Positions 7,796 to 16,256 of a stretch of DNA of 55,626 nucleotides are shown in pieces. The position numbers were made by a program, and so were the translations under genes. The notes under the pieces are model-generated. The model was not told the origin of the DNA and did no database searches. It was given only the letters and a program-made list of their open reading frames with translations. The stretch's first letter is position 1. Each line of letters starts with the position of its first letter. Location: positions 1 through 55,626 of the forward strand of contig NZ_JADEWY010000026.1 in assembly GCF_015207375.1 (NCBI RefSeq), in the 5' to 3' direction. The stretch is from Coleofasciculus sp. LEGE 07092. GTDB lineage: Bacteria > Cyanobacteriota > Cyanobacteriia > Cyanobacteriales > Coleofasciculaceae.

Positions 7796-9541
7796 TCAAA
7801 CGGTATACTTAACGCAATCGCATCTTGCTGTCTCTGGTTGCGGCTGACAGCGCAACCGATAGATTTGAGCCACTGTGTCTTGTGGGTTAAGGCTCAATAC
7901 TTCTTCAAATCGTCGTCCGGCTTGCTTCGTTGCTTGCTGATGATAGAGGAACAACCCTTCTTCAAAGATAGCTTTTGTGGCTAACTTGCCTTCTTTAACT
8001 TGAGAATTATCCCCATCAAAAACTTCAAAAACTGCCACAGCTTTTGACTTTCCCTTAACAAGTACGCGCTCGATGAAGCGGATACTGTACTCTGTGGGGC
8101 TTTGCAAACGAGCCAAAGTCTGGTGAGTGATTAACAGGGATACCCTATATACTTTTGTCAGGTTTTCCAATCGGGCGGCTAAATTAACATCATCACTAAT
8201 TACTGTGCTGTCCATCCGGTTTTTTCCGCCGACTGTCCCTAGCATTAAAGAACCTGTATTGATACCAATGCCAATAGAGATGGGTTTATAGCCGGATTTA
8301 ACCCGCTTTTGATTATACTCGGTGAGACATTGCAACATGGCAATTCCCGCATTCACAGCCTCATCTGCACTGCCACTAAACAGTGCCATAATCCCATCAC
8401 CAATGTATTTATCAATAAAGCCTTGATTTTCGATAATTGCTGATTCCATACGAGAAAGATAGGCATTAATAAATTTAAAATTGTCCTCCGGCGTCATGGT
8501 TTCAGATAGGGTGGTGAAGTCACGAATATCGGAAAATAGCACCGACATTTCTTTCTGCACTTGATCGCCCAAGCGAACATCGACAATGCTTTTCTTGTCT
8601 AACAACTGGAGGAATTGACTGGGGACAAAGCGTGAGAAGGCTTGATTGAGTTGATACAGTTCATTCGTAAACTTCATTCGTTCAGCTTCAGCTTGTTTAC
8701 GAGCGGTGATATCTTCAACAAAGCCTTGATAGTAGCACAGTAATCCATCAGCATCACAGACAGTGCGGGCACTCTCACTAATCCAGATGATACTGCCATC
8801 CTTGCGATAGACTCTTGACTCAAAATTAGAAACTTCACCGTAGTTTTGCATTAAGGTAAGAAACTCTGTACGGTTGTGGGGTTCGACGTACAGTTGTTCG
8901 GGAATATTGGTAATTGTTGCCATCAATTCTTCCGGTGAGTCGTAGCCGTAAATTTGAGCTAAGGCGCGATTGGCATTGAGATAGCTCCCGTCAGAATTAC
9001 TTTGAAAGATGCCTTCTAGCGCATTTTCAAAGATGGAACGATACTTCTGTTCGCTCTCATCAAGTTTGTCGATTAGTGCTGCTTGTTCCAGGTTTAATTG
9101 TTTAAGTTCAGCATTTTTGGTAGCTATATTTTTATCCTGAAGATAGCTATATATGGCTTCAGTTACGGTCAACTTTAGGTCTTCAGGTTGCCAAGGCTTG
9201 GCAATGTAACGATATAATTTGGCATACTTAATTGCCCTTCCTACTGCTTCAATATCCGCTTGCCCAGTCAGCATGATTTTGAGGGTTTTGGGAGAAAGTT
9301 GATGAACGCGCTTTAACAGCTCATCTCCCTTCATATCCGGCATAATATGATCGGAAATAATTAAGGGGACTTCATCACCATCCTCTAACAAATCTTGAAC
9401 TAATTCTAATGCCTCCTCTCCTCCTTCAGCAATTTCGATTAGATAATTATTGCCGATCGCTTCTTGAAGTTCTGCTCTGAGGCTTCTAAGTACAGTTGCC
9501 TCATCATCGACACAAATAATGGTTGGTTTGTTTTTTGTCAT
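7796..9541 (-). CDS. Response regulator with PAS and class III adenylate cyclase domains
   Basis: Residues 1-125 form a receiver: DD near the start, phospho-acceptor Asp in LIISDHIMPDMKGDE, then LTGQAD and the KPW lysine motif. A short coiled coil leads to a PAS domain (about 170-290), then a class III cyclase domain (about 300-490). Metal-binding Asps lie in VLFSDIRDFTT and KYIGDGIMALF. The Lys in FIDKYIGDG and Thr in STVISDDVN match the adenine-selecting pair described for cyanobacterial CyaB1, so cAMP is the likely product. It is the last gene of a minus-strand cluster, after a lone receiver and a giant kinase. Phosphorylation of the receiver probably controls cyclase activity. Confidence 0.88.
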   Translation of the reverse strand: MTKNKPTIICVDDEATVLRSLRAELQEAIGNNYLIEIAEGGEEALELVQDLLEDGDEVPLIISDHIMPDMKGDELLKRVHQLSPKTLKIMLTGQADIEAVGRAIKYAKLYRYIAKPWQPEDLKLTVTEAIYSYLQDKNIATKNAELKQLNLEQAALIDKLDESEQKYRSIFENALEGIFQSNSDGSYLNANRALAQIYGYDSPEELMATITNIPEQLYVEPHNRTEFLTLMQNYGEVSNFESRVYRKDGSIIWISESARTVCDADGLLCYYQGFVEDITARKQAEAERMKFTNELYQLNQAFSRFVPSQFLQLLDKKSIVDVRLGDQVQKEMSVLFSDIRDFTTLSETMTPEDNFKFINAYLSRMESAIIENQGFIDKYIGDGIMALFSGSADEAVNAGIAMLQCLTEYNQKRVKSGYKPISIGIGINTGSLMLGTVGGKNRMDSTVISDDVNLAARLENLTKVYRVSLLITHQTLARLQSPTEYSIRFIERVLVKGKSKAVAVFEVFDGDNSQVKEGKLATKAIFEEGLFLYHQQATKQAGRRFEEVLSLNPQDTVAQIYRLRCQPQPETARCDCVKYTV

Positions 9542-9586
9542 TAGTCATTGGTCATTTTTGTTCGTTAATTTCATACTTCAAACTTT

Positions 9587-9985
9587 TTATTGGAGTTGCT
9601 CTAAACCTGATTTAAGGGTTTCTATTAATTCTGCTTCAGACCAAGGCTTAAATAAGCAGCAATGGAGATTCGCGTGATCCTTTGCCCGTTGAATGGCTAA
9701 TTCATCGGCTTGACCCGTTAGCAAAATTTTAATTACGTTGGGAAATTGCTGATGCACTCTGATGAGAAATTCGTCCCCCTTCATCCCAGGCATTAACCAA
9801 TCCGAGACAATTAGAATAATGCTCATGTCCTCCTCGCTGAGTTCATGAATGACCTCTAAAGCCTCATCAGCATCTTCAGCCGCTTCATAGGCGTAGTCAT
9901 TTCCAAAGGCTTCCATCAGTTGCGTCCTGAGACTCTGTAATACGGCTTTTTCGTCATCAACACATAAAATAACGGGTTTACTCAT
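9587..9985 (-). CDS. Single-domain response regulator (CheY-like receiver)
   Basis: The 132 residues are one receiver domain: VILCVDDEKAV at the start, phospho-acceptor Asp in LIVSDWLMPGMKGDE, switch Thr in LLTGQADE and the conserved Lys in LFKPWSEAEL. There is no output domain. It is closely similar in pattern to the receiver of the next gene, so one probably arose from the other by duplication. Spacers of only about 45-50 bases separate it from both neighbours, and each spacer consists largely of TTAGTCA/TTGGTCA heptamers. It likely shuttles or competes for phosphate from the upstream hybrid kinase. Confidence 0.9.
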   Translation of the reverse strand: MSKPVILCVDDEKAVLQSLRTQLMEAFGNDYAYEAAEDADEALEVIHELSEEDMSIILIVSDWLMPGMKGDEFLIRVHQQFPNVIKILLTGQADELAIQRAKDHANLHCCLFKPWSEAELIETLKSGLEQLQ

Positions 9986-10035
9986 TAGTCATTCGTCCTT
10001 AGTCATTGGTCATTAGTGTTGGTAGTCTGCTACTA

Positions 10036-13000
10036 CTATTCATCAGGCTGAATTGGGATAAAAACATGGAATGTAGTCCGACCCGGTTGGCTGTCTACAG
10101 TGATGTTACCGGAATGCTTATCAATGATTTTTTTGACAATATCCAGCCCTAAGCCACTGCCTTCACCAGCGGGTTTAGTGGTAAAAAATGGCTCAAATAT
10201 TTTCGCTTGAATTTCTTCAGGTATCCCACAGCCGTTATCGGTAATGCTAATCTTAGCCTGCTGGTCAACTTGAGTAACATCAATCGTTAACGTGCCTCGA
10301 TTATCCATTGCTTGTAAGGCATTATGAATGAGGTTTGTCCAGACCTGATTCAGTTCATCAGGATAACAGGGTACAGGTGAAATTTCGGCATAATTTTTGA
10401 TGACATCAACTCCCTGTTTGAGTTGATTTTGATAGAGGGTTAAGACCGTTTCAATTCCTTCGCTAAGGTTAACTATTGTCTTGTCTCGCGACTGGTCATA
10501 ACGGGAATAGGTTTTCAATGCAAACACCACTTTCGAGGCTCGGTCTGTGGAAGTATTAATAGTAGCTGTGCCTCTTTTTAATTCAGAAAGTTTATAGGCG
10601 ATTTCTAAGATTTTAAAACTGTCAGGTTTTTTTAACAGAGGCACAAAGGCATCAATTTCGTCAGAAATCCCCATAATCACCAGCCTCTCCGCCATGATAT
10701 CGGCATTATCAATTTCTGAACTTTCCAGTTCGCGTCTTAAAGCTCTTTTAAATTTACGCTCTTCTTTAGTGGAGAATGTTGATTGGTGTTGTAGTGAGCG
10801 TTGTAGTAAGGCTAAGAAACTGGCGGAGTCTTCTGTTGAGAGGGATTGAAACAGTGTGGGTAACTGTTCTAGGGTTTGGTCTAAGAATTTAGTAATATTT
10901 CCGGCGGAGGAACGAATTGCCCCGAGGGGAGTATTGATTTCATGGGCAATGCCTGCGACTAACTGTCCCAAAGCAGCCATTTTTTCTTTTTGTATCAGTT
11001 CATTTTGGGTTGTTTTGAGTTCTTCGACTGCTTGGGCAAGTGCTTGGGTACGTTCGGCGACTTGAATTTCTAAGGTGCAGTTGTAGTCAGCTAAGAACTT
11101 CTCTGTTTGTTTGCGCTCGGTGATGTCTTGAAAAGCGGCAATGGCATAGGCAATCTTACCCCTTTCATCAAAAATTGGCGTACTAGACACCTCTAAGGGT
11201 AGAGTTTTATCGGGTTGGTGAAGTTCTAAATCGTCAGCTTTGACTGTTTCACCTGCCAAGGAACGCACGATGGGTAGTCGATCGTTGGGATATACCTGTT
11301 GGGTTCCGGCACGATAAACTTGATAAGCCTCTGCGATTTGCTCGGTTTTGGCTTCGGGTGCTATGTTGATGCCGAGTAACTGTTGTGCTGTTTGGTTGGC
11401 ATAGTGGAGTTGTCCTGTAGGAGTGTGGACAGATACACCTACAGGCATGGCTTCTAGGTATTGCGTCAACCGTCGTTCGCTTTCTTTCACCTCGGCGTAG
11501 AGCTTGGCATTGGTAATTGCGATCGCAGCTTGTCCAGATAATAGTTGTAGAACTTCTAATCTATCAGATGTAAACGCTCCGGTAGTTAGATTATTCTCCA
11601 GGTAAACAATACCATTCAGTTGTCCTTGGTTGAGCAGGGGGACACAGAGAACAGATTTAACGCCATATTTTTTGATATAACGTTCATTGGTAAAGTTGCC
11701 CTTGTGCATAGCATCATCCAAGACCAAATTTTCCCCAGTCCGAACGACGTAGTTAATGATGGCTGAGGACAGCAGGGGCATTTCTCCATCTGGTTTGACA
11801 AATTCAATGGGCATGGATTGCAAGACAGTAACTTGACCATTTGCCTGTGCTTCGGCTTCGATGAACAATTCTCCATTCGTTTCTAGGAGCAAAAATCCAG
11901 ATTGTGTTCCTGTGTTTTCCAAAATAATCGTAATCAGTTTTGTTAGTAGTTTATCTAATCGAATCTCACCGGAAATGGCTTGGGATGCCTTCATTACAGT
12001 GGCGAAATCTAACACTGATACTGACTGACTACCACTTGTAGACTTGATAGTTGTCGTGGAGGTGGAGGTAATACTTTTGGTAGATGAGGATTTCGGTAGT
12101 AGCTGGGGATATTTGGCTTCTAAATCCTCAACTTTTGCCTTTGCTCCCCAGCGCCTATAACTATAGTGTGCCTCTTTCATATAAGTTTGGGCAAACTTCT
12201 CCCTGCCGCGCTCTAGATAAAACTTGGCGGCTAATTCGTAAGCCAAGGCTTCTTCTTGAATAAATCCATTCTTTCTAGCGCCTGAAATCGCTTTTTCATA
12301 AAACTCTTGCGCTTCCCAAAATTGTCCTAAAAATCTTGCTTTTTCTGCTTCAACTAGATGATATTTATGTAAGAAATTCATTGGGGCATGATTCGCCCAG
12401 TTCTGCATTTTTGCTTGGTTGGAATTAATGCGATCGAGCCAAGCCTCTTGTTCCGAGGTTGAAGCATTAGTAAATACGCTCAAATGAGCTAGAGAATCAT
12501 AGAAATGGAAAAGCGACACAACCATCATTGCTGTCACATTATCCAAATACTGTTCTGCCAAAACAGCATTTTGTGCAGCTTGACGATAATCACCAAATAA
12601 ATAACTGAGGATAATCTTATTTAGATATAAGTAGTGCAACTCAGTCCTGTCATTTTTTTCAAGGGCAAGGGGGAATGCTAGCTCTTCATTGCAAGCATCA
12701 CCCCTTAATAGAGAGGGGTTTTCTTCTTGACCCAATAAGTTACGAACTGCCTGCAAAAATATTGAGAGCCAATTAAAAGGTCTTTCCCGCCTTAGTTGAC
12801 TAATAGCTTTACGATAGGTCGATATTTTTTGTTCTAGCTCAGTAAGTTCGTTACCGATAAAATATGAATGAAAATTATTGAAAAATGCACAATAGCCAGC
12901 ATATTCAAAATCTCCCATTTCTATTCCACTCTGATAGCCATCAATCAGAATAGGTAGTGTTTCTTTGAAATGCTCTTTCCAATGGATTATGAAGGCTCCA

Positions 13001-16000
13001 AACACCTGCAATGTCTTACACTTGATGTTCTTGATATCTAGCAATTCAACTAACTTTAAACTCAATCTACCAAAACTATAACCAGAATCAATGTCCTGAA
13101 CGACCCCACACAAAATTAATCCGTAACAAGCATAAGCAAATGGAGCCCAGCATGAATTGCCATATTTGATAGATATATTCACTTGTTCGCATATCACAAG
13201 TATAAACAGTGCTGGCGAAGCTGTAATAGTACTAGCAACTATACTCGAAAAGATCAGTAGGGCTGCCTGCTTCTCCGATTCGGTCATTAAAGGTAAGTTA
13301 ATTAAATCTTTAATGTCTTGAGCCGCAACGAGTGAAGCCGTTTTTTCGAGTTCTCTTTGAACATCCCACTGGCTCGGATCTTCTGGTAAGCTTATCCCTA
13401 ATTGTGTCAGTGCGATCAGGCTAATTTGAATTCCTTCTTTTATTTTACTTTGTGCACCAGCAGCTTGAATTTTTACATCATAAACTTTTACTTTATCCAG
13501 CACACTTTTAGCACGATTTAGTACTTCTTCTGCCAGTTGTTCCATTTCGGGAAAGTCGCCATTGAGATATGCTGCTTCTGCGGCTTCTTGGTGTAGCGCT
13601 AAAGTTAAGTCATAGTTACTCTGCCAACTATCTACATTTAGCAGGTTTAGTCCTGTATTCAAATAGTCAACGGCTGCCACATACGCTGTTGCAGCTTTAG
13701 CTTTTTTGCCTGCCATCAGATTCAATTTGGCGATTTCATTTCGTTCTTCTTGACAGATATGTAGGGGTAGTGCTCCCGTGCCTACCCCCATACCTAGATT
13801 GAGGTGATCGACGATTTCAAATATCTCCTCTGATAGGGCTTCCGGATCTGTATTCTGCAACAGTAGCCGACCAATTTGTAAATGAACTACTATTTTTTGC
13901 GCCTCATCAATCAAGGCATATCCTGCTTGTTGAACTCGGTCGTGTAGAAACTTGTAATTCTGAATTAACAGTTGAGTATCTAACTCAGATGTAGGTAGAA
14001 TTAACCCATACTGAATTGCCATCACTAGGTCTGGAAAAATTTCCTCTTTGGATTTTTCACAAACAATAGAAATGGTGGTTAAGTCGAAATAAGCACCGAC
14101 ACAAGCCGCCAAGCGTAAAACATGCTGAGTCGATTCTGGGAGTTTCTTCAACTTGCCAATCATCAACTCCACCACATTATCAGTAATATCTTGTGCCTCA
14201 ATGGTGGAAATATCCCACTGCCAGAACCCCCCTTTACTTCCCCCCTTAGTAAGGAGGGATTGAGGGAGGTGAAACGTGATTAAGTTTTCCGAGTGCAATG
14301 TTTTGAGAAATTGATTAGCAAAAAAGGGATTGCCGCCAGTTTTTCGCTTCACCAATTCGGCTAAAGGTTTGACCTCATCAGTGTCACTATGTAAAGTGTC
14401 AGCAATGAGTTGGCTAATATGCTCTAATGCTAACGGTGCTAAAGTAATCGAATTGACAATTGCCCCTTGTTTTTGCAAGCCTTCAAGCGTCATCATCAAA
14501 GGATGTGTGGGGCTGACTTCGTTATCCCGATACGCCCCAATGAGGAACAAATATTGTGTTTCGCTATCTATCATCATCAATTCAATCAACTTGAGTGTAG
14601 CCGAGTCTGCCCACTGTAAATCATCCAGGAAGATAACCAAAGGATGCTCTTTTGTACAAAAGGCTCGGACGAAGTTTTGGAAAACTAAATTAAAGCGATT
14701 TTGCGACTCAGTTGGTGCTAACTCAGGTACGGGTGGCTGTTTGCCAATAATTAGTTCTACTTCCGGGATGACATCAATAATTACCTGCCCATTCTTACCA
14801 ACAGCGGCTAACAATTTTTCTCGCCATTGAGTTAGTTGCGCTTCACTTTCGGTTAACAGTTGCCGCATTAATCCCTTAAAGGCATTAACGACAGCCGAGT
14901 AAGGAATATTGCGCTGAAATTGGTCAAATTTACCGGAGATAAAATAGCCGCGTTTTTCGGTAATCGGTTTATGAATTTCGGCAACCAATGCTGATTTACC
15001 AATACCGGAATAACCCGCTACTAGCATCAATTCAATCTTGGATTGGCCAATCTCCGCGTCCCCGTGTCCCCGTGTCCCCGTGTCTTCTTCCCGTGCTACT
15101 CTCTCAAATGCTGCTAGTAAGGTTTCAACTTCCGCTTCACGTCCATAAAGTTTTTGGGGAATTTGAAACTTGTCAGAAATATCTTGAGTCCCCAAAGGAA
15201 AGTCGGAAATTTCTCCCTTTGTCTGTAATTGATGGAGACATTCTTCTAAATCGGCTTTAATTCCCCAAGCACTTTGATACCGTTCCTCTGCCGTCTTTGC
15301 CATCAACTTCATGACTATATCTGACAAAGCTTGAGGAATTTCTTCCCTTCTGCCTTCTTTAGGTGGTATGGGTTGTTTAGCGATATGACAATGGACTAAT
15401 TCCAATGCATCTGTTGTCTCAAACGGAAACTTTCCAGTTAGCAATTCGTAAAAAGTAACACCCAATGAATAAAAATCCGTGCGATAATCCAAAGCCCGAT
15501 TCATCCGTCCCGTTTGTTCTGGGGACATATATGCTAATGTGCCTTCTAAAACATTGGGATTTTTTAGAGTAGGATTTTCACGGCTTAATTGGGTAGAGAT
15601 GCCAAAATCAATGATTTTAAGTTGTCCCGTTTCTGGGTTATAGGCAATATTGGCAGGGTTAATATCTTTGTGGATGACATTACTGCTGTGAATCTGTCCC
15701 AAAATCTCAGCTATTTTGATGGCAATATCCAGAAATTCTGCTAGGGGCAATTCATGAATTGCCCCTACACTGTCATTCATCAATTGTTTTAAAGATTGAC
15801 CCCCAAAATCCTCCAGAATAATAACCAAGCTTCTCTGATAAGGTTCTAAAGCATAAGCCTTAACGACTCCATCAATAGTTAGATTTCGGATAATTTCATA
15901 CTCCTGCTTATAGCGAGTGAGTTCTGAAGCTGTCGGATAATCTTCTTTGAGTACTTTGAGAATTACTGCTTGCTTATCCTGTTCTCGAATTCCTAGATAA

Positions 16001-16062
16001 ACTAAGGAATTAGCACTTTCATAGATTTGCTCTATGATTTGGTAGCCAGGAATGGTAATCAT
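10036..16062 (-). CDS. Giant Ser/Thr kinase - AAA ATPase - GAF - PAS - histidine kinase
   Basis: Domains of this 2008-residue protein in order: protein kinase (1-275; AVILKVLK lysine, HKDINPANIAY catalytic loop, IDFGIS metal site, GTLAYMSPEQTGRMN); a predicted-ATPase module (about 305-640; Walker A GYSGIGKSALVAE near 350, Walker B LVIFLDDLQWAD near 474); a long helical region (650-1340); GAF (about 1380-1530); PAS (about 1540-1665); and a histidine kinase with phospho-acceptor AGIAHEINTPLGAI near 1706 and an ATPase part with DNGCGIPEEI and GSGLGLDIV at the end. This matches the cyanobacterial trifunctional kinase class. It has no membrane segment. Two receiver proteins follow at once and are the likely targets. 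Five repeat-like segments interrupt it in frame. Confidence 0.92.
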   Translation of the reverse strand: MITIPGYQIIEQIYESANSLVYLGIREQDKQAVILKVLKEDYPTASELTRYKQEYEIIRNLTIDGVVKAYALEPYQRSLVIILEDFGGQSLKQLMNDSVGAIHELPLAEFLDIAIKIAEILGQIHSSNVIHKDINPANIAYNPETGQLKIIDFGISTQLSRENPTLKNPNVLEGTLAYMSPEQTGRMNRALDYRTDFYSLGVTFYELLTGKFPFETTDALELVHCHIAKQPIPPKEGRREEIPQALSDIVMKLMAKTAEERYQSAWGIKADLEECLHQLQTKGEISDFPLGTQDISDKFQIPQKLYGREAEVETLLAAFERVAREEDTGTRGHGDAEIGQSKIELMLVAGYSGIGKSALVAEIHKPITEKRGYFISGKFDQFQRNIPYSAVVNAFKGLMRQLLTESEAQLTQWREKLLAAVGKNGQVIIDVIPEVELIIGKQPPVPELAPTESQNRFNLVFQNFVRAFCTKEHPLVIFLDDLQWADSATLKLIELMMIDSETQYLFLIGAYRDNEVSPTHPLMMTLEGLQKQGAIVNSITLAPLALEHISQLIADTLHSDTDEVKPLAELVKRKTGGNPFFANQFLKTLHSENLITFHLPQSLLTKGGSKGGFWQWDISTIEAQDITDNVVELMIGKLKKLPESTQHVLRLAACVGAYFDLTTISIVCEKSKEEIFPDLVMAIQYGLILPTSELDTQLLIQNYKFLHDRVQQAGYALIDEAQKIVVHLQIGRLLLQNTDPEALSEEIFEIVDHLNLGMGVGTGALPLHICQEERNEIAKLNLMAGKKAKAATAYVAAVDYLNTGLNLLNVDSWQSNYDLTLALHQEAAEAAYLNGDFPEMEQLAEEVLNRAKSVLDKVKVYDVKIQAAGAQSKIKEGIQISLIALTQLGISLPEDPSQWDVQRELEKTASLVAAQDIKDLINLPLMTESEKQAALLIFSSIVASTITASPALFILVICEQVNISIKYGNSCWAPFAYACYGLILCGVVQDIDSGYSFGRLSLKLVELLDIKNIKCKTLQVFGAFIIHWKEHFKETLPILIDGYQSGIEMGDFEYAGYCAFFNNFHSYFIGNELTELEQKISTYRKAISQLRRERPFNWLSIFLQAVRNLLGQEENPSLLRGDACNEELAFPLALEKNDRTELHYLYLNKIILSYLFGDYRQAAQNAVLAEQYLDNVTAMMVVSLFHFYDSLAHLSVFTNASTSEQEAWLDRINSNQAKMQNWANHAPMNFLHKYHLVEAEKARFLGQFWEAQEFYEKAISGARKNGFIQEEALAYELAAKFYLERGREKFAQTYMKEAHYSYRRWGAKAKVEDLEAKYPQLLPKSSSTKSITSTSTTTIKSTSGSQSVSVLDFATVMKASQAISGEIRLDKLLTKLITIILENTGTQSGFLLLETNGELFIEAEAQANGQVTVLQSMPIEFVKPDGEMPLLSSAIINYVVRTGENLVLDDAMHKGNFTNERYIKKYGVKSVLCVPLLNQGQLNGIVYLENNLTTGAFTSDRLEVLQLLSGQAAIAITNAKLYAEVKESERRLTQYLEAMPVGVSVHTPTGQLHYANQTAQQLLGINIAPEAKTEQIAEAYQVYRAGTQQVYPNDRLPIVRSLAGETVKADDLELHQPDKTLPLEVSSTPIFDERGKIAYAIAAFQDITERKQTEKFLADYNCTLEIQVAERTQALAQAVEELKTTQNELIQKEKMAALGQLVAGIAHEINTPLGAIRSSAGNITKFLDQTLEQLPTLFQSLSTEDSASFLALLQRSLQHQSTFSTKEERKFKRALRRELESSEIDNADIMAERLVIMGISDEIDAFVPLLKKPDSFKILEIAYKLSELKRGTATINTSTDRASKVVFALKTYSRYDQSRDKTIVNLSEGIETVLTLYQNQLKQGVDVIKNYAEISPVPCYPDELNQVWTNLIHNALQAMDNRGTLTIDVTQVDQQAKISITDNGCGIPEEIQAKIFEPFFTTKPAGEGSGLGLDIVKKIIDKHSGNITVDSQPGRTTFHVFIPIQPDE
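12690..12720. repeat. Repeat-like segment within the kinase gene, helical region
   Basis: The sequence AAGCATCACCCCTTAATAGA, followed by GAGGGG, holds an imperfect inverted repeat (CCCCTTAATAGAGAGGGG at 12701-12718) of the style found between genes here. It encodes part of ENPSLLRGDACNEELAF, between helical repeats. The frame is kept. Confidence 0.45.
13760..13792. repeat. GTAGGGGTAG...CTACCCC inverted repeat within the kinase gene
   Basis: GGGGTAG at 13764-13770 pairs with CTACCCC at 13782-13788. It encodes the glycine-rich stretch GMGVGTGALPL, unlike the surrounding helical sequence. The flanking GTAGGGG form is typical of cyanobacterial dispersed repeats. Confidence 0.5.
14226..14268. repeat. 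CCCCCCTTA/TAAGGAGGG repeat within the kinase gene
   Basis: ACCCCCCTTTACTTCCCCCC, followed by TTAGTAAGGAGGG, is a degenerate copy of the hairpin repeat at 4874-4892. It encodes LLTKGGSKGGF within the ATPase module, and the frame stays open. Confidence 0.6.
15058..15083. repeat. Octamer tandem repeat GTCCCCGT x3 within the kinase gene
   Basis: Three perfect 8-base units plus a partial one lie in the linker between the kinase and ATPase domains. They encode part of EEDTGTRGHGDAEIGQ. Because 24 bases is a multiple of three, three units keep the frame. Confidence 0.8.
15742..15767. repeat. Perfect 26-bp palindrome within the kinase domain
   Basis: The sequence TAGGGGCAATTCA is followed at once by its reverse complement. 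It encodes residues 99-107 (VGAIHELPL) in the protein kinase domain, between GQSLKQLMNDS and AEFLDIAIKIAE. Related, less perfect TAGGCAATTCATC arms occur at 44817-44860. Confidence 0.85.
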
Positions 16063-16256
16063 CGTTAGGATTCTTCAAAAAATCTGGGGAATTTTCAAAT
16101 TTTTTTTCGTAATACACAGGTCTTACTTGTTATACGAAATGCTCTATCAGTGACCTGTTTCAAAAAAGACAAAAACGAGTAACTTTATTATAATTTAAGA
16201 TTTTATTATTTCAGCAAAGATTGTAAAATAGGACACTCTAACTGAGATATCACGCT

